From positions 186,001-250,000 of the forward strand of contig JACKLR010000001.1 in assembly GCA_024235795.1 (NCBI GenBank): DNA of 64,000 nucleotides, written 5' to 3'. The position numbers were made by a program, and so were the translations under genes. Position 1 is the stretch's first letter. Every line of letters begins with the position of its first letter. This DNA is from Burkholderiales bacterium (GTDB lineage: Bacteria; Pseudomonadota; Gammaproteobacteria; Burkholderiales; Nitrosomonadaceae). The notes beneath the pieces were generated by a model. That model saw only the letters and a program-made list of their open reading frames with translations, made no database searches and was not told the origin of the DNA. Below, one piece after another: positions 37,169-46,534 of this stretch.

Positions 37169-37829
37169 ATCCGAAACCGCGCACGGTATGAATAAGGTAT
37201 GTGTCGAAGCCTTTGTCAATTTTGTCGCGTAATCGGCTGATTCGTGATTCGACGACGTTGGTTTGCGGATCAAAGTGATAATCCCACACATGTTCCATAA
37301 TCATGGTCTTAGAAACTACCCGGCCCGCATTACGTGCAAGATACTCCAGAAGCGAGAATTCACGTGGTTGCAATGCAATTTTCTTTCCTGCCCGGGAAAC
37401 GGTATGCTTGCGTACATCTATGGACAAGTCGCCCACTTCAATCATGGTTGATTCAGGTGTGCCCCCGGCACGTCGAATTAATGCTTGCACGCGAGCCAGC
37501 AATTCCGAAAAAGCAAATGGTTTGGTGAGATAATCATCTCCACCGGCGTATAGTCCTTCTACCCGGTCATCTATCGAACGTTTGGCGCTAAGAATGATAA
37601 CCGGCAGTTTTATTTTTTGTTGACGCAATTGCTCTATGACAGACAATCCGTCCAGTCCGGGCAACATGATATCAATTAATGCAGCATCATACGTTGATGT
37701 CAGTGCCATTTGTAAACCAGTCTTGCCATTATCTGTATGCTCGATAACAAATCCTGCTTCCTTCAATCCTTTACTAATAAAACCTGCAATTTTCAAGTCA
37801 TCTTCGATTAGCAACAAACGCATAAACAA
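37143..37829 (-). CDS. OmpR-family response regulator
   Basis: The 228-residue regulator has a receiver domain with acidic pocket LLIEDD, phospho-acceptor Asp in ALIDIMLPGLDG near residue 53, and Lys in YLTKPFAFSELLAR. The C-terminal winged helix includes LQPREFSLLEYLARNAGRVVSK and TNVVESRISRLRDKI, ending RGFGYVLK. It is the first gene of the regulator-kinase-TonB receptor group, so the receptor gene is its most likely local target. Confidence 0.95.
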   Translation of the reverse strand: MFMRLLLIEDDLKIAGFISKGLKEAGFVIEHTDNGKTGLQMALTSTYDAALIDIMLPGLDGLSVIEQLRQQKIKLPVIILSAKRSIDDRVEGLYAGGDDYLTKPFAFSELLARVQALIRRAGGTPESTMIEVGDLSIDVRKHTVSRAGKKIALQPREFSLLEYLARNAGRVVSKTMIMEHVWDYHFDPQTNVVESRISRLRDKIDKGFDTYLIHTVRGFGYVLKEDNG

Positions 37830-38094
37830 TCACCAAGAATACGAATTATTGATCACACTTTTTTATTGAAACTGAATTCCCATTTACTTTAGGGGAAATA
37901 CTAAGTAATTGTCCAGAAACAAATCTCATTTTCTACGTAACATTACCAAATGGTCATTTTTTAGCAAGCGAATCGTCATGTTTAAATAAACCTATGGTTA
38001 AAAACAACTCGTAAACTGAGCTTACTCAACTGCATTATTACTTTTAGCCCCAGCGCTGCAGGTTTTAAATTAATTAACCAACTAGAGCGTAAAC

Positions 38095-38921
38095 ATGTCT
38101 AAATTAACCCGCAGTTTTTATTTATCTTGTACTGTCACAGTATTATTTACAATTACTGCCAATACCACCACAAGCTGGGCCGACAATGATAGCGATGAAT
38201 CCGAAATTCCTTTTGATGAAGCTCATATTTTTTCGAGCTTAACCATACCGACGGCGACTTGGGTATTCATGGAAAGATTGACGGTGAACCATGAAAGCGT
38301 CTTAAAATCGAATCGCCAGATGAACGCGTAATACTGAACACACATGTTAAGGGGCAATTAAAAAAACAGGGCATGACGGAAATCTTTTTCGATAGCGCCG
38401 AACCCAATTTCGATAAATTAAGACGCAAGATTTTTTTGCCCGTTTTCCATAAGGATATCATAAAATTGAAGGACTTACGTTGGATAACCAAGAATTAGAG
38501 AGTGAAACGCTGGTCACACACACACTGCCTGCCCCGCCTGAGACTTTTGTTAATGGTCAGCAGGCAGCGCTGCAATGCGATTCGGAAGTACCCGGCTATG
38601 ATGCGATACCGACCAATTCACCGGTCACTATTTCCTGGCTACCCATTATGATGTCGCATCCTGATCCCATGGGGGCGCAGCAGTTCAACCACCAATACCG
38701 ATCATAATAATAAATTATGTAGTTGTTGTCGAAACCACTATAGCACAGGCAATTGGTGAGGAATTCACAACGACATTCAACACAATTCTTCCGCCCGACG
38801 CAACCGAAATGACTATTCCCGAAGTATTTATCAGTTTAGGTACTGAATTTAAATACGAAGTGCTGGCGAGAGAAGAAAGCTACAATCAAACAGCGGTAGA
38901 GAGCTGTTTTGTCATCGAATA
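38095..38921 (+). pseudogene. Frameshifted gene for a secreted protein
   Basis: It starts with a signal peptide (MSKLTRSFYLSCTVTVLFTITANTTTSWA) and IPFDEAHIF. It then changes frame to GDLGIHGKIDGEPWKRLKIES and GQLKKQGMTEIFFDSAEPNF. Another change leads to HKIEGLTLDNQELESETLVTHTLPAPPETF and SPVTISW. A last frame reads INYVVVVETTI, EFTTTFNTILPPDATEM and FKYEVLAREESYNQTAVESCFVIE before the stop at 38919-38921. Three frame changes break about 270 codons. The C-terminal part reads like a fibronectin type III or similar beta sandwich. Function unknown. Confidence 0.8.
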
Positions 38922-39290
38922 AGACAATATTCATAGTGCCACAAAAATATTGTTTCTCAAATTCCGGCAATTAACAGATTTATACCAAGTGACTCTTCAT
39001 AGGGCTTGACTAAAATGGCATGAATCTTAGCCCGGCCCTATGAGTGCTCGTAGATAAAAACAAACATAAAATATGTTTAACACAATGACCTAATGTTTAA
39101 TACCGTAAAATTGCAGTATGAAATTAACCACGTTCGCGCTCTAAGGTACATGATTTCGCGCTCTAAGGTACATGATATTGCAATGAAGTATATTGAGCAT
39201 CCCGTATAGTATCACTTATCACAATGTGTCATTTGATGCACAATCATTTTGTAAATACAAAATAAATTTGCATTCTGATACCTTTTAATG
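38922..39290. other. Gene-free stretch with a tandem repeat
   Basis: About 370 AT-rich bases between the broken secreted-protein gene and the end of the mutarotase gene. It contains a 2 x 22 bp tandem repeat (39133-39176), listed separately. I see no terminator or RNA gene. Confidence 0.5.
39133..39176. repeat. Perfect tandem duplication, 2 x 22 bp
   Basis: Bases 39133-39154 and 39155-39176 are identical. The unit begins TTCGCGCTCTAAG and ends GTACATGAT. It lies in non-coding DNA near the mutarotase gene. Confidence 0.95.
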
Positions 39291-40196
39291 CTACCGCATC
39301 ACCCGATAATCCACCACCAGTCTGAATCTCTCTCCCGGTGCAATTGCAATCACATCGCTCGCCGCATTCGTTGTTTCAACGCAAATAAATCGCTGATAAT
39401 CGGAATCTTCAAGATCGGCCATTTCTCTTGAGATTTTCTCCCAGGGATTCCACACCACCGCTGTTTTGTTGCCTTGCGAAAGAATCTGAATGCAGCGATC
39501 AAGAGCTTTGTCGTCGATAATCAGCGTATTGCTCAACGTATGGTAAATACGATCGACTTCGGCGGCAATCGAGACTTCGCCTTCCTGTTTTTTTTCGGCA
39601 CTGTTATCGACCTTGTCGATATAAGTGCAATCCTGAAGTCCGAGCACGCTGGTTTGCGAAATGTCGCCGACTTTGAAATAAGTATGGAAACCCTGCGTAA
39701 TACCGAATGCATCTTGGCCGGTATTGCGCGTGATCAGCGCAAGATTGAGCGAATCGCCAATAACGATTTCCTGGGCAAGACTGAATGCGTGCGGCCAAAT
39801 TTCTCTGGTTTCCGCAGTGTCTGTCAGCCCGAGGGTTATTTTGACATCACCCCCTGGCGCGGCTTCTGTTGCGACAACATTCCAGGGACGATTGCGTACA
39901 AAGCCATGTCCGGGGCGCCCCTTGTCTTCCGGATCGGGACCGAACCACGGCCAGCAAATCGGCGCACCGCCTTTGATCGCCTTACCGTTCTGATAATAGG
40001 CTTTGCTGCTTAAGAACATAATATCTTCTTCACCTGCAGGTTGATAAGACAATACCTGCCCTGCATGGATGGAAATCAGCGCTTTGGCTTTGGCTTTGGC
40101 GGTATTGACCTGAATCATGGCCAGACCGCCGTTGCCTTCGATAAATTCGATTGTTTCTGCAATGCCGTACTCGGTGTTGAGCTGTGCAATATTCAT
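39291..40196 (-). CDS. D-hexose-6-phosphate mutarotase (YeaD-like aldose epimerase family)
   Basis: The 301-residue beta-sandwich enzyme interconverts alpha and beta anomers of hexose 6-phosphates. Motifs are AKALISIHAGQVLSYQPAGEEDIMFLS and AIKGGAPICWPWFGP near residue 80, GHGFVRNRPW with a catalytic His, GFHTYFKVGDI with the second His, and the terminal region WNPWEKISREMADLEDSDYQRFICVE with the base Glu. It is the last gene of the queG-purT-mutarotase run, 29 bases after purT. A decayed partial copy lies at 33050-33400. Confidence 0.9.
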   Translation of the reverse strand: MNIAQLNTEYGIAETIEFIEGNGGLAMIQVNTAKAKAKALISIHAGQVLSYQPAGEEDIMFLSSKAYYQNGKAIKGGAPICWPWFGPDPEDKGRPGHGFVRNRPWNVVATEAAPGGDVKITLGLTDTAETREIWPHAFSLAQEIVIGDSLNLALITRNTGQDAFGITQGFHTYFKVGDISQTSVLGLQDCTYIDKVDNSAEKKQEGEVSIAAEVDRIYHTLSNTLIIDDKALDRCIQILSQGNKTAVVWNPWEKISREMADLEDSDYQRFICVETTNAASDVIAIAPGERFRLVVDYRVMR

Positions 40197-40225
40197 TGTT
40201 TATTTCCTGTTGAACTGTTTTCGGT

Positions 40226-41440
40226 TTATGGATTCATAATGGGTATGACTTTACTGGCTGCCAGTTTAGCACGTGTGCGGGCTTCGTCGCTGTTACAACC
40301 GTTGGCGAGTGCAACACCCATGCGCCGGCGTTTGAACGCTTCTGGCTTGCCAAACAGCCGGATATCGCTTTGCGGCACGCACAGGGCATCCTGAACACCG
40401 CTAAACGCAATACCTTTCGCTTCGATGCCGCCATAAATCACGGCGCTGGCACCCGGTGCGCGCAGGGTGATATCCACCGGCAAGCCAAGAATGGCGCGCG
40501 CGTGCAGATCGAATTCGCTCTGGATCTGGCTGCACATGGTGACCATGCCGGTATCATGCGGGCGCGGGCTGACCTCGCTGAACCAGACTTCTTCGCCTTT
40601 GACGAAAAGTTCCACGCCAAAAATACCCAGACCGCCAAGATCATCGGTAATCTTTTTGGCAAAATCGCGTGCGCGTTGCAGCGCGGCCGGCGACATTGCC
40701 TGCGGCTGCCAGCTTTCAACATAGTCACCATGCACCTGCACATGTCCGATCGGTTCGCAAAAATGCGTCACCGTTTCACCATTCGCACTCTTCGCGCGCA
40801 CTGTTAATTGCGTAATTTCATAATCAAATTGAATCACACCTTCGACGATCACACGTCCCTGATCGACGCGCCCGCCACTCGCGGCATATTCCCAGGCGGT
40901 TTCGACGTCGACGACTGAATCCACTTTGGATTGCCCTTTGCCCGATGACGACATGACCGGTTTGACGATGCAGGGATAACCGATAGTTTCATCGATAGCG
41001 GCTCTGAGTTCTTCAAGACTATTTGCAAATACGTATGGCGATGTCGGCAATTGCAATGTTTCCGCAGCCAGACGGCGGATGCCCTCTCGATTCATGGTCA
41101 GTTGCGCTGCGCGTGCGGTCGGGATGACGGTTGCCAGCCCTTCTTGTTCAATCTGCGCGAGCATGTCGGTCGCGATGGCTTCGATTTCCGGCACGATGAT
41201 ATGCGGCTTTTCCTGCTCAATCAGCGCATGCAACGCCTGGCCATCGGCCATGTTGATCACATGCGCGCGGTGCGCGACCTGATGTCCGGGTGCATTGGCG
41301 TAACGATCTACGGCAATGGTCTCAACGCCCAGCCGCTGCAACGCGATGATGACTTCCTTGCCAAGTTCCCCGCTGCCAAGCAGCATGACTCTGGTTGCTC
41401 CCGGGCTGAACGGTGTACCGAATATGCGTTCCTGATTCAT
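40226..41440 (-). CDS. purT: Formate-dependent phosphoribosylglycinamide formyltransferase (GAR transformylase 2)
   Basis: ATP-grasp enzyme that uses formate and ATP to formylate GAR, replacing folate-dependent PurN. The 404-residue protein has MLLGSGELGKEVIIALQRLGVE at the N-terminus and EIEAIATDML. The ATP site is YPCIVKPVMSSSGKGQS and GRVIVEGVIQFDYEIT, and FGVELFVKGEEVWFSEVSPRPHDTGMVT lies near residue 275. Its start overlaps queG by four bases. Confidence 0.96.
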   Translation of the reverse strand: MNQERIFGTPFSPGATRVMLLGSGELGKEVIIALQRLGVETIAVDRYANAPGHQVAHRAHVINMADGQALHALIEQEKPHIIVPEIEAIATDMLAQIEQEGLATVIPTARAAQLTMNREGIRRLAAETLQLPTSPYVFANSLEELRAAIDETIGYPCIVKPVMSSSGKGQSKVDSVVDVETAWEYAASGGRVDQGRVIVEGVIQFDYEITQLTVRAKSANGETVTHFCEPIGHVQVHGDYVESWQPQAMSPAALQRARDFAKKITDDLGGLGIFGVELFVKGEEVWFSEVSPRPHDTGMVTMCSQIQSEFDLHARAILGLPVDITLRAPGASAVIYGGIEAKGIAFSGVQDALCVPQSDIRLFGKPEAFKRRRMGVALANGCNSDEARTRAKLAASKVIPIMNP

Positions 41441-42582
41441 CTGTTATTCACTCCCTGTCGATTTTTTTGTCTGTTGATTTGTTGAGCGATCGCCCATTGC
41501 ACATGATCACGTACCATCGTTGACGAATCGTCTCCCCTTGCCTGCAGCGCTTGTACGCTTGCCGGTGAGTATGGCGCATTGCCCAGCCCCACTGCGATAT
41601 TACGCAGCCATTGCGGATAGCCGATGCGCCTGATAGGACTGCCTGCAAGCCTGGATTCGAATTCTTGCTGATTCCAGCGGAATAACTCAACCAGCGTGAC
41701 ATCATCCAGACCATGACGCACGTGGAAATCCGGTTCCCCGGTTATCTGCGCATATTTATTCCATGGGCAGACAAGCTGGCAGTCATCACAACCATAGATG
41801 CGATTGCCGATCAATGGCCTCAATTGCTCCGGAATGCTGCTTTTCAGTTCAATCGTCAAATAAGAAATGCAGCGGCGCGCGTCCACTTCAAATGGTGCAA
41901 CGATTGCTTTGGTCGGGCAGATTTCGATGCATTTGGTGCAACTGCCGCAAAAACTCCCTTTTGCGCCGAGGGGTTCATCGACAGGCAGCGGCAAATCGGT
42001 GTAGATTTCACCAAGAAAAAAATACGACCCGGCCTGCCGAGACAGCAATAACGTATGCTTGCCTCGCCAGCCAAGTCCGGATTTCTGCGCCCATTCCACT
42101 TCCATTACAGGTGCGCTGTCTGAGAAAACGCGGTAGTCAAAAGTCCCGATGACATCCCGGATTTGATTGGCCAGCTTCTGCATGCGCGAACGCAGCACTT
42201 TATGATAGTCACGACCGAGTGCGTATCGCGAGATAAATGCCTTTTCACCCTGGTTGATCACCGGCCAGCTATCCGCTGCCTTTGGGGGAAAATAGTTCAT
42301 GCGTACCGAGATTATGCGCTGTGTGTTTGGGACAAGCTCGTACGGGCGGGAACGTTTGGTGCCATGTTCAGCCATATAATTCATTTCGCCGTGATATCCT
42401 TTATCGAGCCACTGGAACATACCGGATTCTGCAGCGGACATATCTGCGATAGCATCAGCGATGCGCACATCCTGAAATCCAAGTGCCTTGCCCCAGGCTT
42501 TGACTTCCAGGGCAAGTTTTGTGAAATCCAAGTTCTGGTTATCGCTATTATTACAGGAGTCTTTTTCTTGCGCAGTACTCAT
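41437..42582 (-). CDS. queG: Epoxyqueuosine reductase
   Basis: Cobalamin and iron-sulfur enzyme making queuosine from epoxyqueuosine in tRNA. The 381-residue protein carries the two 4Fe-4S motifs FCGSCTKCIEICPTKAI (near residue 208) and YGCDDCQLVCPWNKYA (near residue 260). The C-terminal HEAT-like tail includes WLRNIAVGLGNAP. The N-terminal region with LGFQDVRIAD and DYHKVLRSRM fits the family. Its start lies 15 bases inside the divergent tsaE start, so the two share one short promoter region. Confidence 0.96.
   Translation of the reverse strand: MSTAQEKDSCNNSDNQNLDFTKLALEVKAWGKALGFQDVRIADAIADMSAAESGMFQWLDKGYHGEMNYMAEHGTKRSRPYELVPNTQRIISVRMNYFPPKAADSWPVINQGEKAFISRYALGRDYHKVLRSRMQKLANQIRDVIGTFDYRVFSDSAPVMEVEWAQKSGLGWRGKHTLLLSRQAGSYFFLGEIYTDLPLPVDEPLGAKGSFCGSCTKCIEICPTKAIVAPFEVDARRCISYLTIELKSSIPEQLRPLIGNRIYGCDDCQLVCPWNKYAQITGEPDFHVRHGLDDVTLVELFRWNQQEFESRLAGSPIRRIGYPQWLRNIAVGLGNAPYSPASVQALQARGDDSSTMVRDHVQWAIAQQINRQKNRQGVNNR
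42555..42559 (+). promoter_or_regulatory. Ribosome binding site that fixes a TTG start for tsaE
   Basis: AGGAG stands eight bases before TTG at 42568. No ATG or GTG lies in the correct frame between the divergent gene and the conserved TsaE domain, so this site decides the start. Confidence 0.65.
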
Positions 42583-43050
42583 GATTCAGTTTCAGGTTTG
42601 GCTTTTTTTCTTGCAAATGAAGCAGATACAATAGCCTTGGGTAAAAAAATATCAACTGTGTTAACACCAGGATTGATTATTTTCCTCAACGGCAACCTTG
42701 GCGCTGGCAAAACAACACTGGTGCGCGGTATTTTACACGGACTTGGTCATCAACATGCAGTCAAAAGTCCAACCTATAATTTAGTTGAAATCTATAAATT
42801 TTCTAGGTTATACTTGTATCACTTTGATTTTTATCGATTCAACGATCCCTATGAATGGGAAGAAGCAGGCTTTCGGGATTACTTCAATGTAAATTCGATA
42901 TGCCTGATTGAATGGCCGGAGAGAGCATCGGATCTTCTGCCAAAAGCGGATTTAACTATTAACTTTCAGATTTTTGAAACCGGCCGCAATATCTCGGTTA
43001 GAGCTGGTACGGCTGCAGGAGAGCAATGTTTACAGCGTTTAGGGCATTGA
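42568..43050 (+). CDS. tsaE: tRNA threonylcarbamoyladenosine biosynthesis ATPase TsaE
   Basis: ATPase of the TsaB-TsaD-TsaE complex that installs t6A on ANN-decoding tRNAs. From the TTG start it has 160 residues, the family's usual length. It has Walker A FLNGNLGAGKTTLVRGIL, switch segment KSPTYNLVEIY, HFDFYRFNDPYEWEEAGF with the family Asp/Glu residues, and ICLIEWPERASDLLP. The frame remains open far upstream, across queG, but that part is a shadow. The end overlaps the amidase gene by 25 bases, the common tsaE-amiC pair. Confidence 0.92.
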   Translation: MRSTHDSVSGLAFFLANEADTIALGKKISTVLTPGLIIFLNGNLGAGKTTLVRGILHGLGHQHAVKSPTYNLVEIYKFSRLYLYHFDFYRFNDPYEWEEAGFRDYFNVNSICLIEWPERASDLLPKADLTINFQIFETGRNISVRAGTAAGEQCLQRLGH

Positions 43051-44447
43051 CAACACCCAAGATCACCGTCACTGCGATGACGTCATATACTTTATTGGAA
43101 CGTTCCTTGTCCACCCGTATGAAGCATTTGATGTTATCCATACTGACATTGCTGGTTTGCCTGTTGTCATTCCACAGCAAACCTTTGCTAGCAGCCGAAA
43201 CTATCATTACTGCGGCGCGGGTCAATGTAACCGATTACTATACGCGCATCACCCTGGAATCCAACCGGCCTATCCAATATGAACTCGGCATGCTGGACAA
43301 TCCAGGACGGGTATTCATTGATCTTGAAAATGTTTCACTGAATCAAGTGATCAAGACCTTACCGGGCAGAGTTGACCCTGCCGACCCTTTTATAGCCCAG
43401 ATACGTTATGGACGATTCAAGCCGCACGTAATTCGACTGGTATTTGATCTTAAGATTGATGTTGTTCCCCGAACCTTTGCCATTAAGCCCAAAGAGAACC
43501 ATGGGCATCGTCTGGTTCTGGATATCTATCTTCCCGATAAAGCGGCTATCGCTGAAAGCAATACAAATTTAAATGAGACGGAGCCGGCACACAGATTTGA
43601 GGATGATGAGCTTGGACAACTCGTCGCATCCTTGTTGAAAAAGAAACCCTTACGACCTGAAAACAAAGATTCAACCAAGCCTCCAAAAAGTTTTCAAGCT
43701 GCACAATATCACAAACCCGCGCCCCCAAGAACAATTATTGTTGCCGTTGATCCGGGACACGGCGGCAGAGACCCCGGTGCAGTTGGCGATAACGGCACCA
43801 AAGAGAAAGACATCACGCTGGCGATTTCACGAAAACTCAAAGTTATCATAGACAAAGAACCGAATATGCGCGCAATTCTAACGCGTGATGGCGACTACGA
43901 TTTGCCACTTAAGCGGCGTCAGGAAATCGCGCGCAATCAAAATGCCGACCTGTTTATTTCCATTCACGCCGACGGAAGTCCGCGTCCTCATGCACATGGC
44001 TCATCAGTCTACACATTATCCGAGCATGGCGCTACTTCGACTACGGCAAGCTGGCTGGCTCAAAAGGAAAACAGTGTCGACAACTTGATTGGCGGCGTGA
44101 ATATTACCGAGAAACCTGGCGACATGCGAGAAATTCTCCTTGATTTATCCATGAACGCGACGATTAACGACAGCGTAAAGGTAGCGGAAATGGTACTTAG
44201 TGAACTCGGCCGCATTAACCGGCTGCACAAAAAGACAGTTGAGCAGGCCGGATTTGTGGTGCTCAAATCCCCGGATATTCCTTCCATTCTCGTTGAAACC
44301 GCCTTTATTACCAATCCCAACGAAGAAAAGAAATTAAAAAGCAAGGACTATCAGAAAGAAATGGCAAACGCGATTTTTGGCGGCATCAAAAACTACTTTG
44401 ATACCAATCCAGCCTTGGCGCGTACTGATGTCGCGCGCGCGCGATAG
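43026..44447 (+). CDS. amiC: N-acetylmuramoyl-L-alanine amidase (AmiC-type)
   Basis: Zinc amidase that cleaves septal peptidoglycan stem peptides in the periplasm. It has a signal sequence (LMLSILTLLVCLLSFHSKPLLAA), an AMIN domain for septal targeting (residues about 60-165), a Pro/Lys-rich linker, and an Amidase_3 domain. In that domain are AVDPGHGGRDPGA (zinc His), RRQEIARNQNADLFISIHADGS (zinc His) and ILVETAFITNPNEE (catalytic Glu). Two starts are possible. ATG 43026 has AGGAG just ahead and overlaps tsaE; ATG 43119 would give a more compact signal peptide. I list the former. Confidence 0.93.
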   Translation: MFTAFRALTTPKITVTAMTSYTLLERSLSTRMKHLMLSILTLLVCLLSFHSKPLLAAETIITAARVNVTDYYTRITLESNRPIQYELGMLDNPGRVFIDLENVSLNQVIKTLPGRVDPADPFIAQIRYGRFKPHVIRLVFDLKIDVVPRTFAIKPKENHGHRLVLDIYLPDKAAIAESNTNLNETEPAHRFEDDELGQLVASLLKKKPLRPENKDSTKPPKSFQAAQYHKPAPPRTIIVAVDPGHGGRDPGAVGDNGTKEKDITLAISRKLKVIIDKEPNMRAILTRDGDYDLPLKRRQEIARNQNADLFISIHADGSPRPHAHGSSVYTLSEHGATSTTASWLAQKENSVDNLIGGVNITEKPGDMREILLDLSMNATINDSVKVAEMVLSELGRINRLHKKTVEQAGFVVLKSPDIPSILVETAFITNPNEEKKLKSKDYQKEMANAIFGGIKNYFDTNPALARTDVARAR

Positions 44448-44581
44448 CGCATAATAAAATTTACATTTCTTTCTTATCCCGCGATAATATTTCAGTCTTG
44501 CTGTCACATTGATATGGTGTCGTATCTTCAGAAAAGTACTTCCCTATCCCTGTTACACCCGTACAATTAATCCAATTCTTG

Positions 44582-45718
44582 ATGCCAATGAACACACAGA
44601 AATCAAGCAACAACTGGTATCAATTAATCCACGATGACAATTCGCCACGTCTGCTTTTGACTGGCGATTTTACGCTGCCGGCGCTCGGAAACAGGTTTAA
44701 AACGCTCTTATCCGAGCTCGGCCAGCATGCCAGAAACCCTGAACTTCTCTGGGATTTAAGTGGTATCCATCATATGGATACCGCCGGAATCGTGCTGTTA
44801 TGGAAAGCATGGAATGCACAGCGCCCCATTAACTTGATTTTGAAACCTGAGCAAGAAAAGATGCTCAAACGCATAGAAAATCTACCGGTTGAAACTTTAG
44901 AAACACCAATAAAAGATTTCTTATGGCCGTTACATGCGATTGGCAAGCAGGCATTGTTATTATGGGAAAATGTGACCAACATCATTATGATGATTGGCCA
45001 ATTATTTCTCGACAGTTTGTTTTTTTTACGCCATCCAAGTTATATTCCATGGCGCGAAATTTCTGCAAACCTGTATCGTACCGGCGCTCAGGCTCTCGGA
45101 ATTACTGCCTTAGTGGGATTTCTGATCGGTATTGTGCTCAGTTATCTATCTTCTGATCAATTGCGGATGTTTGGCGCTGACATTTTTATCGTCAATATTC
45201 TTGGCATTAGTATTATCAGGGAACTCGGCCCGCTACTGGCTGCAATTCTCGTCGCCGGCCGTTCGGGTTCTTCAATGACTGCACAACTCGGTGTCATGCG
45301 TGTTACGCAGGAACTTGATGCATTAACAGTTATGGGTATCCCACATAGCCAGCGATTGATTTTTCCCAAAATTATCGGCTTGGGTCTGGCGATGCCATTG
45401 CTGGTACTGTGGACCAGCGCTATCGCCCTTCTGGGTGGCATTATTGCAGCCGAAATCCAGTTGGGGCTCAGCTATTATTATTTTATCCACGCGCTGCCGG
45501 ATACCGTACCGATTGCTAACCTGTGGCTCGGCCTTGGAAAAGGGGCAGTCTGCGGCATGGTCATCGCCATCATAGCGTGTCACTTTGGCCTCAGGGTAAA
45601 GCCGAATACAGAAAGCCTTGGAGAAGGTACGACAACTTCTGTCGTAACATCGATTACCGTTGTGATTATTATCGATGCAATATTTGCGATTGTATTTTCA
45701 GACGTCGGTATTATATAA
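44582..45718 (+). CDS. Mla-type lipid ABC transporter permease with N-terminal STAS domain
   Basis: The 378-residue protein fuses a STAS (MlaB-like) domain, residues about 15-105, with the conserved loop WDLSGIHHMDTAGIVLLW, to an MlaE permease. The permease shows LGITALVGFLIGIVLSY, ELGPLLAAILVAGRSGSSMTAQLGVM, and the terminal VVTSITVVIIIDAIFAIVF. It forms the membrane part of an intermembrane phospholipid transporter. ATG at 44582 or 44588 is likely; a TTG at 44579 also fits. The ATPase, MCE protein and lipoprotein genes follow at once. Confidence 0.9.
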   Translation: MPMNTQKSSNNWYQLIHDDNSPRLLLTGDFTLPALGNRFKTLLSELGQHARNPELLWDLSGIHHMDTAGIVLLWKAWNAQRPINLILKPEQEKMLKRIENLPVETLETPIKDFLWPLHAIGKQALLLWENVTNIIMMIGQLFLDSLFFLRHPSYIPWREISANLYRTGAQALGITALVGFLIGIVLSYLSSDQLRMFGADIFIVNILGISIIRELGPLLAAILVAGRSGSSMTAQLGVMRVTQELDALTVMGIPHSQRLIFPKIIGLGLAMPLLVLWTSAIALLGGIIAAEIQLGLSYYYFIHALPDTVPIANLWLGLGKGAVCGMVIAIIACHFGLRVKPNTESLGEGTTTSVVTSITVVIIIDAIFAIVFSDVGII

Positions 45719-45727
45719 AGCTGAACG

Positions 45728-46534
45728 ATGAATCCAAAACCTTACATTATTGAAATTGAAGGTCTGCATACCCGATTCGGTCAACATGTCGTTCACGAGA
45801 ATTTAAATCTGAATGTCACAAAGGGAGAAGTGTTGACACTTGTCGGTGGTTCGGGAAGCGGCAAAACCACACTATTACGTCAGATGCTGGGCCTTGAACA
45901 ACCCACAAAAGGGAATGTCAAAGTCTTTGGCAGTTCACGGTATAATTGCGATTTTACACTGAGCAAAAATATTCGAAATCGAACAGGTGTATTGTTTCAA
46001 CAGGGCGCCCTGTTTAGTGCCTTGACGGTATATGACAATATCGCGCTACCACTGCGAGAATTGCGGACGCTCGATGAACAAACGATTCATGATCTCGTAA
46101 TGATCAAGCTGAATATGGTTGCCATTGAACCGGAGCATGCTTACAAAATGCCGGCAAACCTGTCCGGCGGAATGATTAAACGGATTTCTCTTGCCCGCGC
46201 ACTTGCACTCGATCCTGAATTGCTGTTTCTGGACGAACCGACTGCAGGCCTGGATCCTGAATTAAGCGAAAGCTTTGTCCAGTTGATTCTGGATATGCGC
46301 AGCGAACTTGATTTAACGATAGTGATGGTAACGCATGATATCGATACGTTAGTCGGCTTATCTGACCGCATAGCCGTTTTGGCAGATAAACGTGTCGTCA
46401 CAGTAGGGACACTCGCGCAAATATGTAATCATACTCACCCATTTATCAAAAGCTTTTTTAAAAGCATACGGGAAAAATATCAACATAACGGTAATAGGGA
46501 GCTATCATGGAAAACCGGGCCCATGCCCTCGTAG
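45728..46534 (+). CDS. Mla-type ABC transporter ATPase (MlaF-like)
   Basis: The 268-residue ATPase has LVGGSGSGKTTLLRQMLGLEQPTKG (Walker A), the Q-loop region LFQQGALFSALTVYDNIALPLRE typical of MlaF, signature LSGGMIKRISLARAL, and Walker B LLFLDEPTAGLDP. It powers the MlaE permease encoded nine bases upstream. Its end overlaps the MCE-protein gene by 28 bases. Confidence 0.94.
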   Translation: MNPKPYIIEIEGLHTRFGQHVVHENLNLNVTKGEVLTLVGGSGSGKTTLLRQMLGLEQPTKGNVKVFGSSRYNCDFTLSKNIRNRTGVLFQQGALFSALTVYDNIALPLRELRTLDEQTIHDLVMIKLNMVAIEPEHAYKMPANLSGGMIKRISLARALALDPELLFLDEPTAGLDPELSESFVQLILDMRSELDLTIVMVTHDIDTLVGLSDRIAVLADKRVVTVGTLAQICNHTHPFIKSFFKSIREKYQHNGNRELSWKTGPMPS

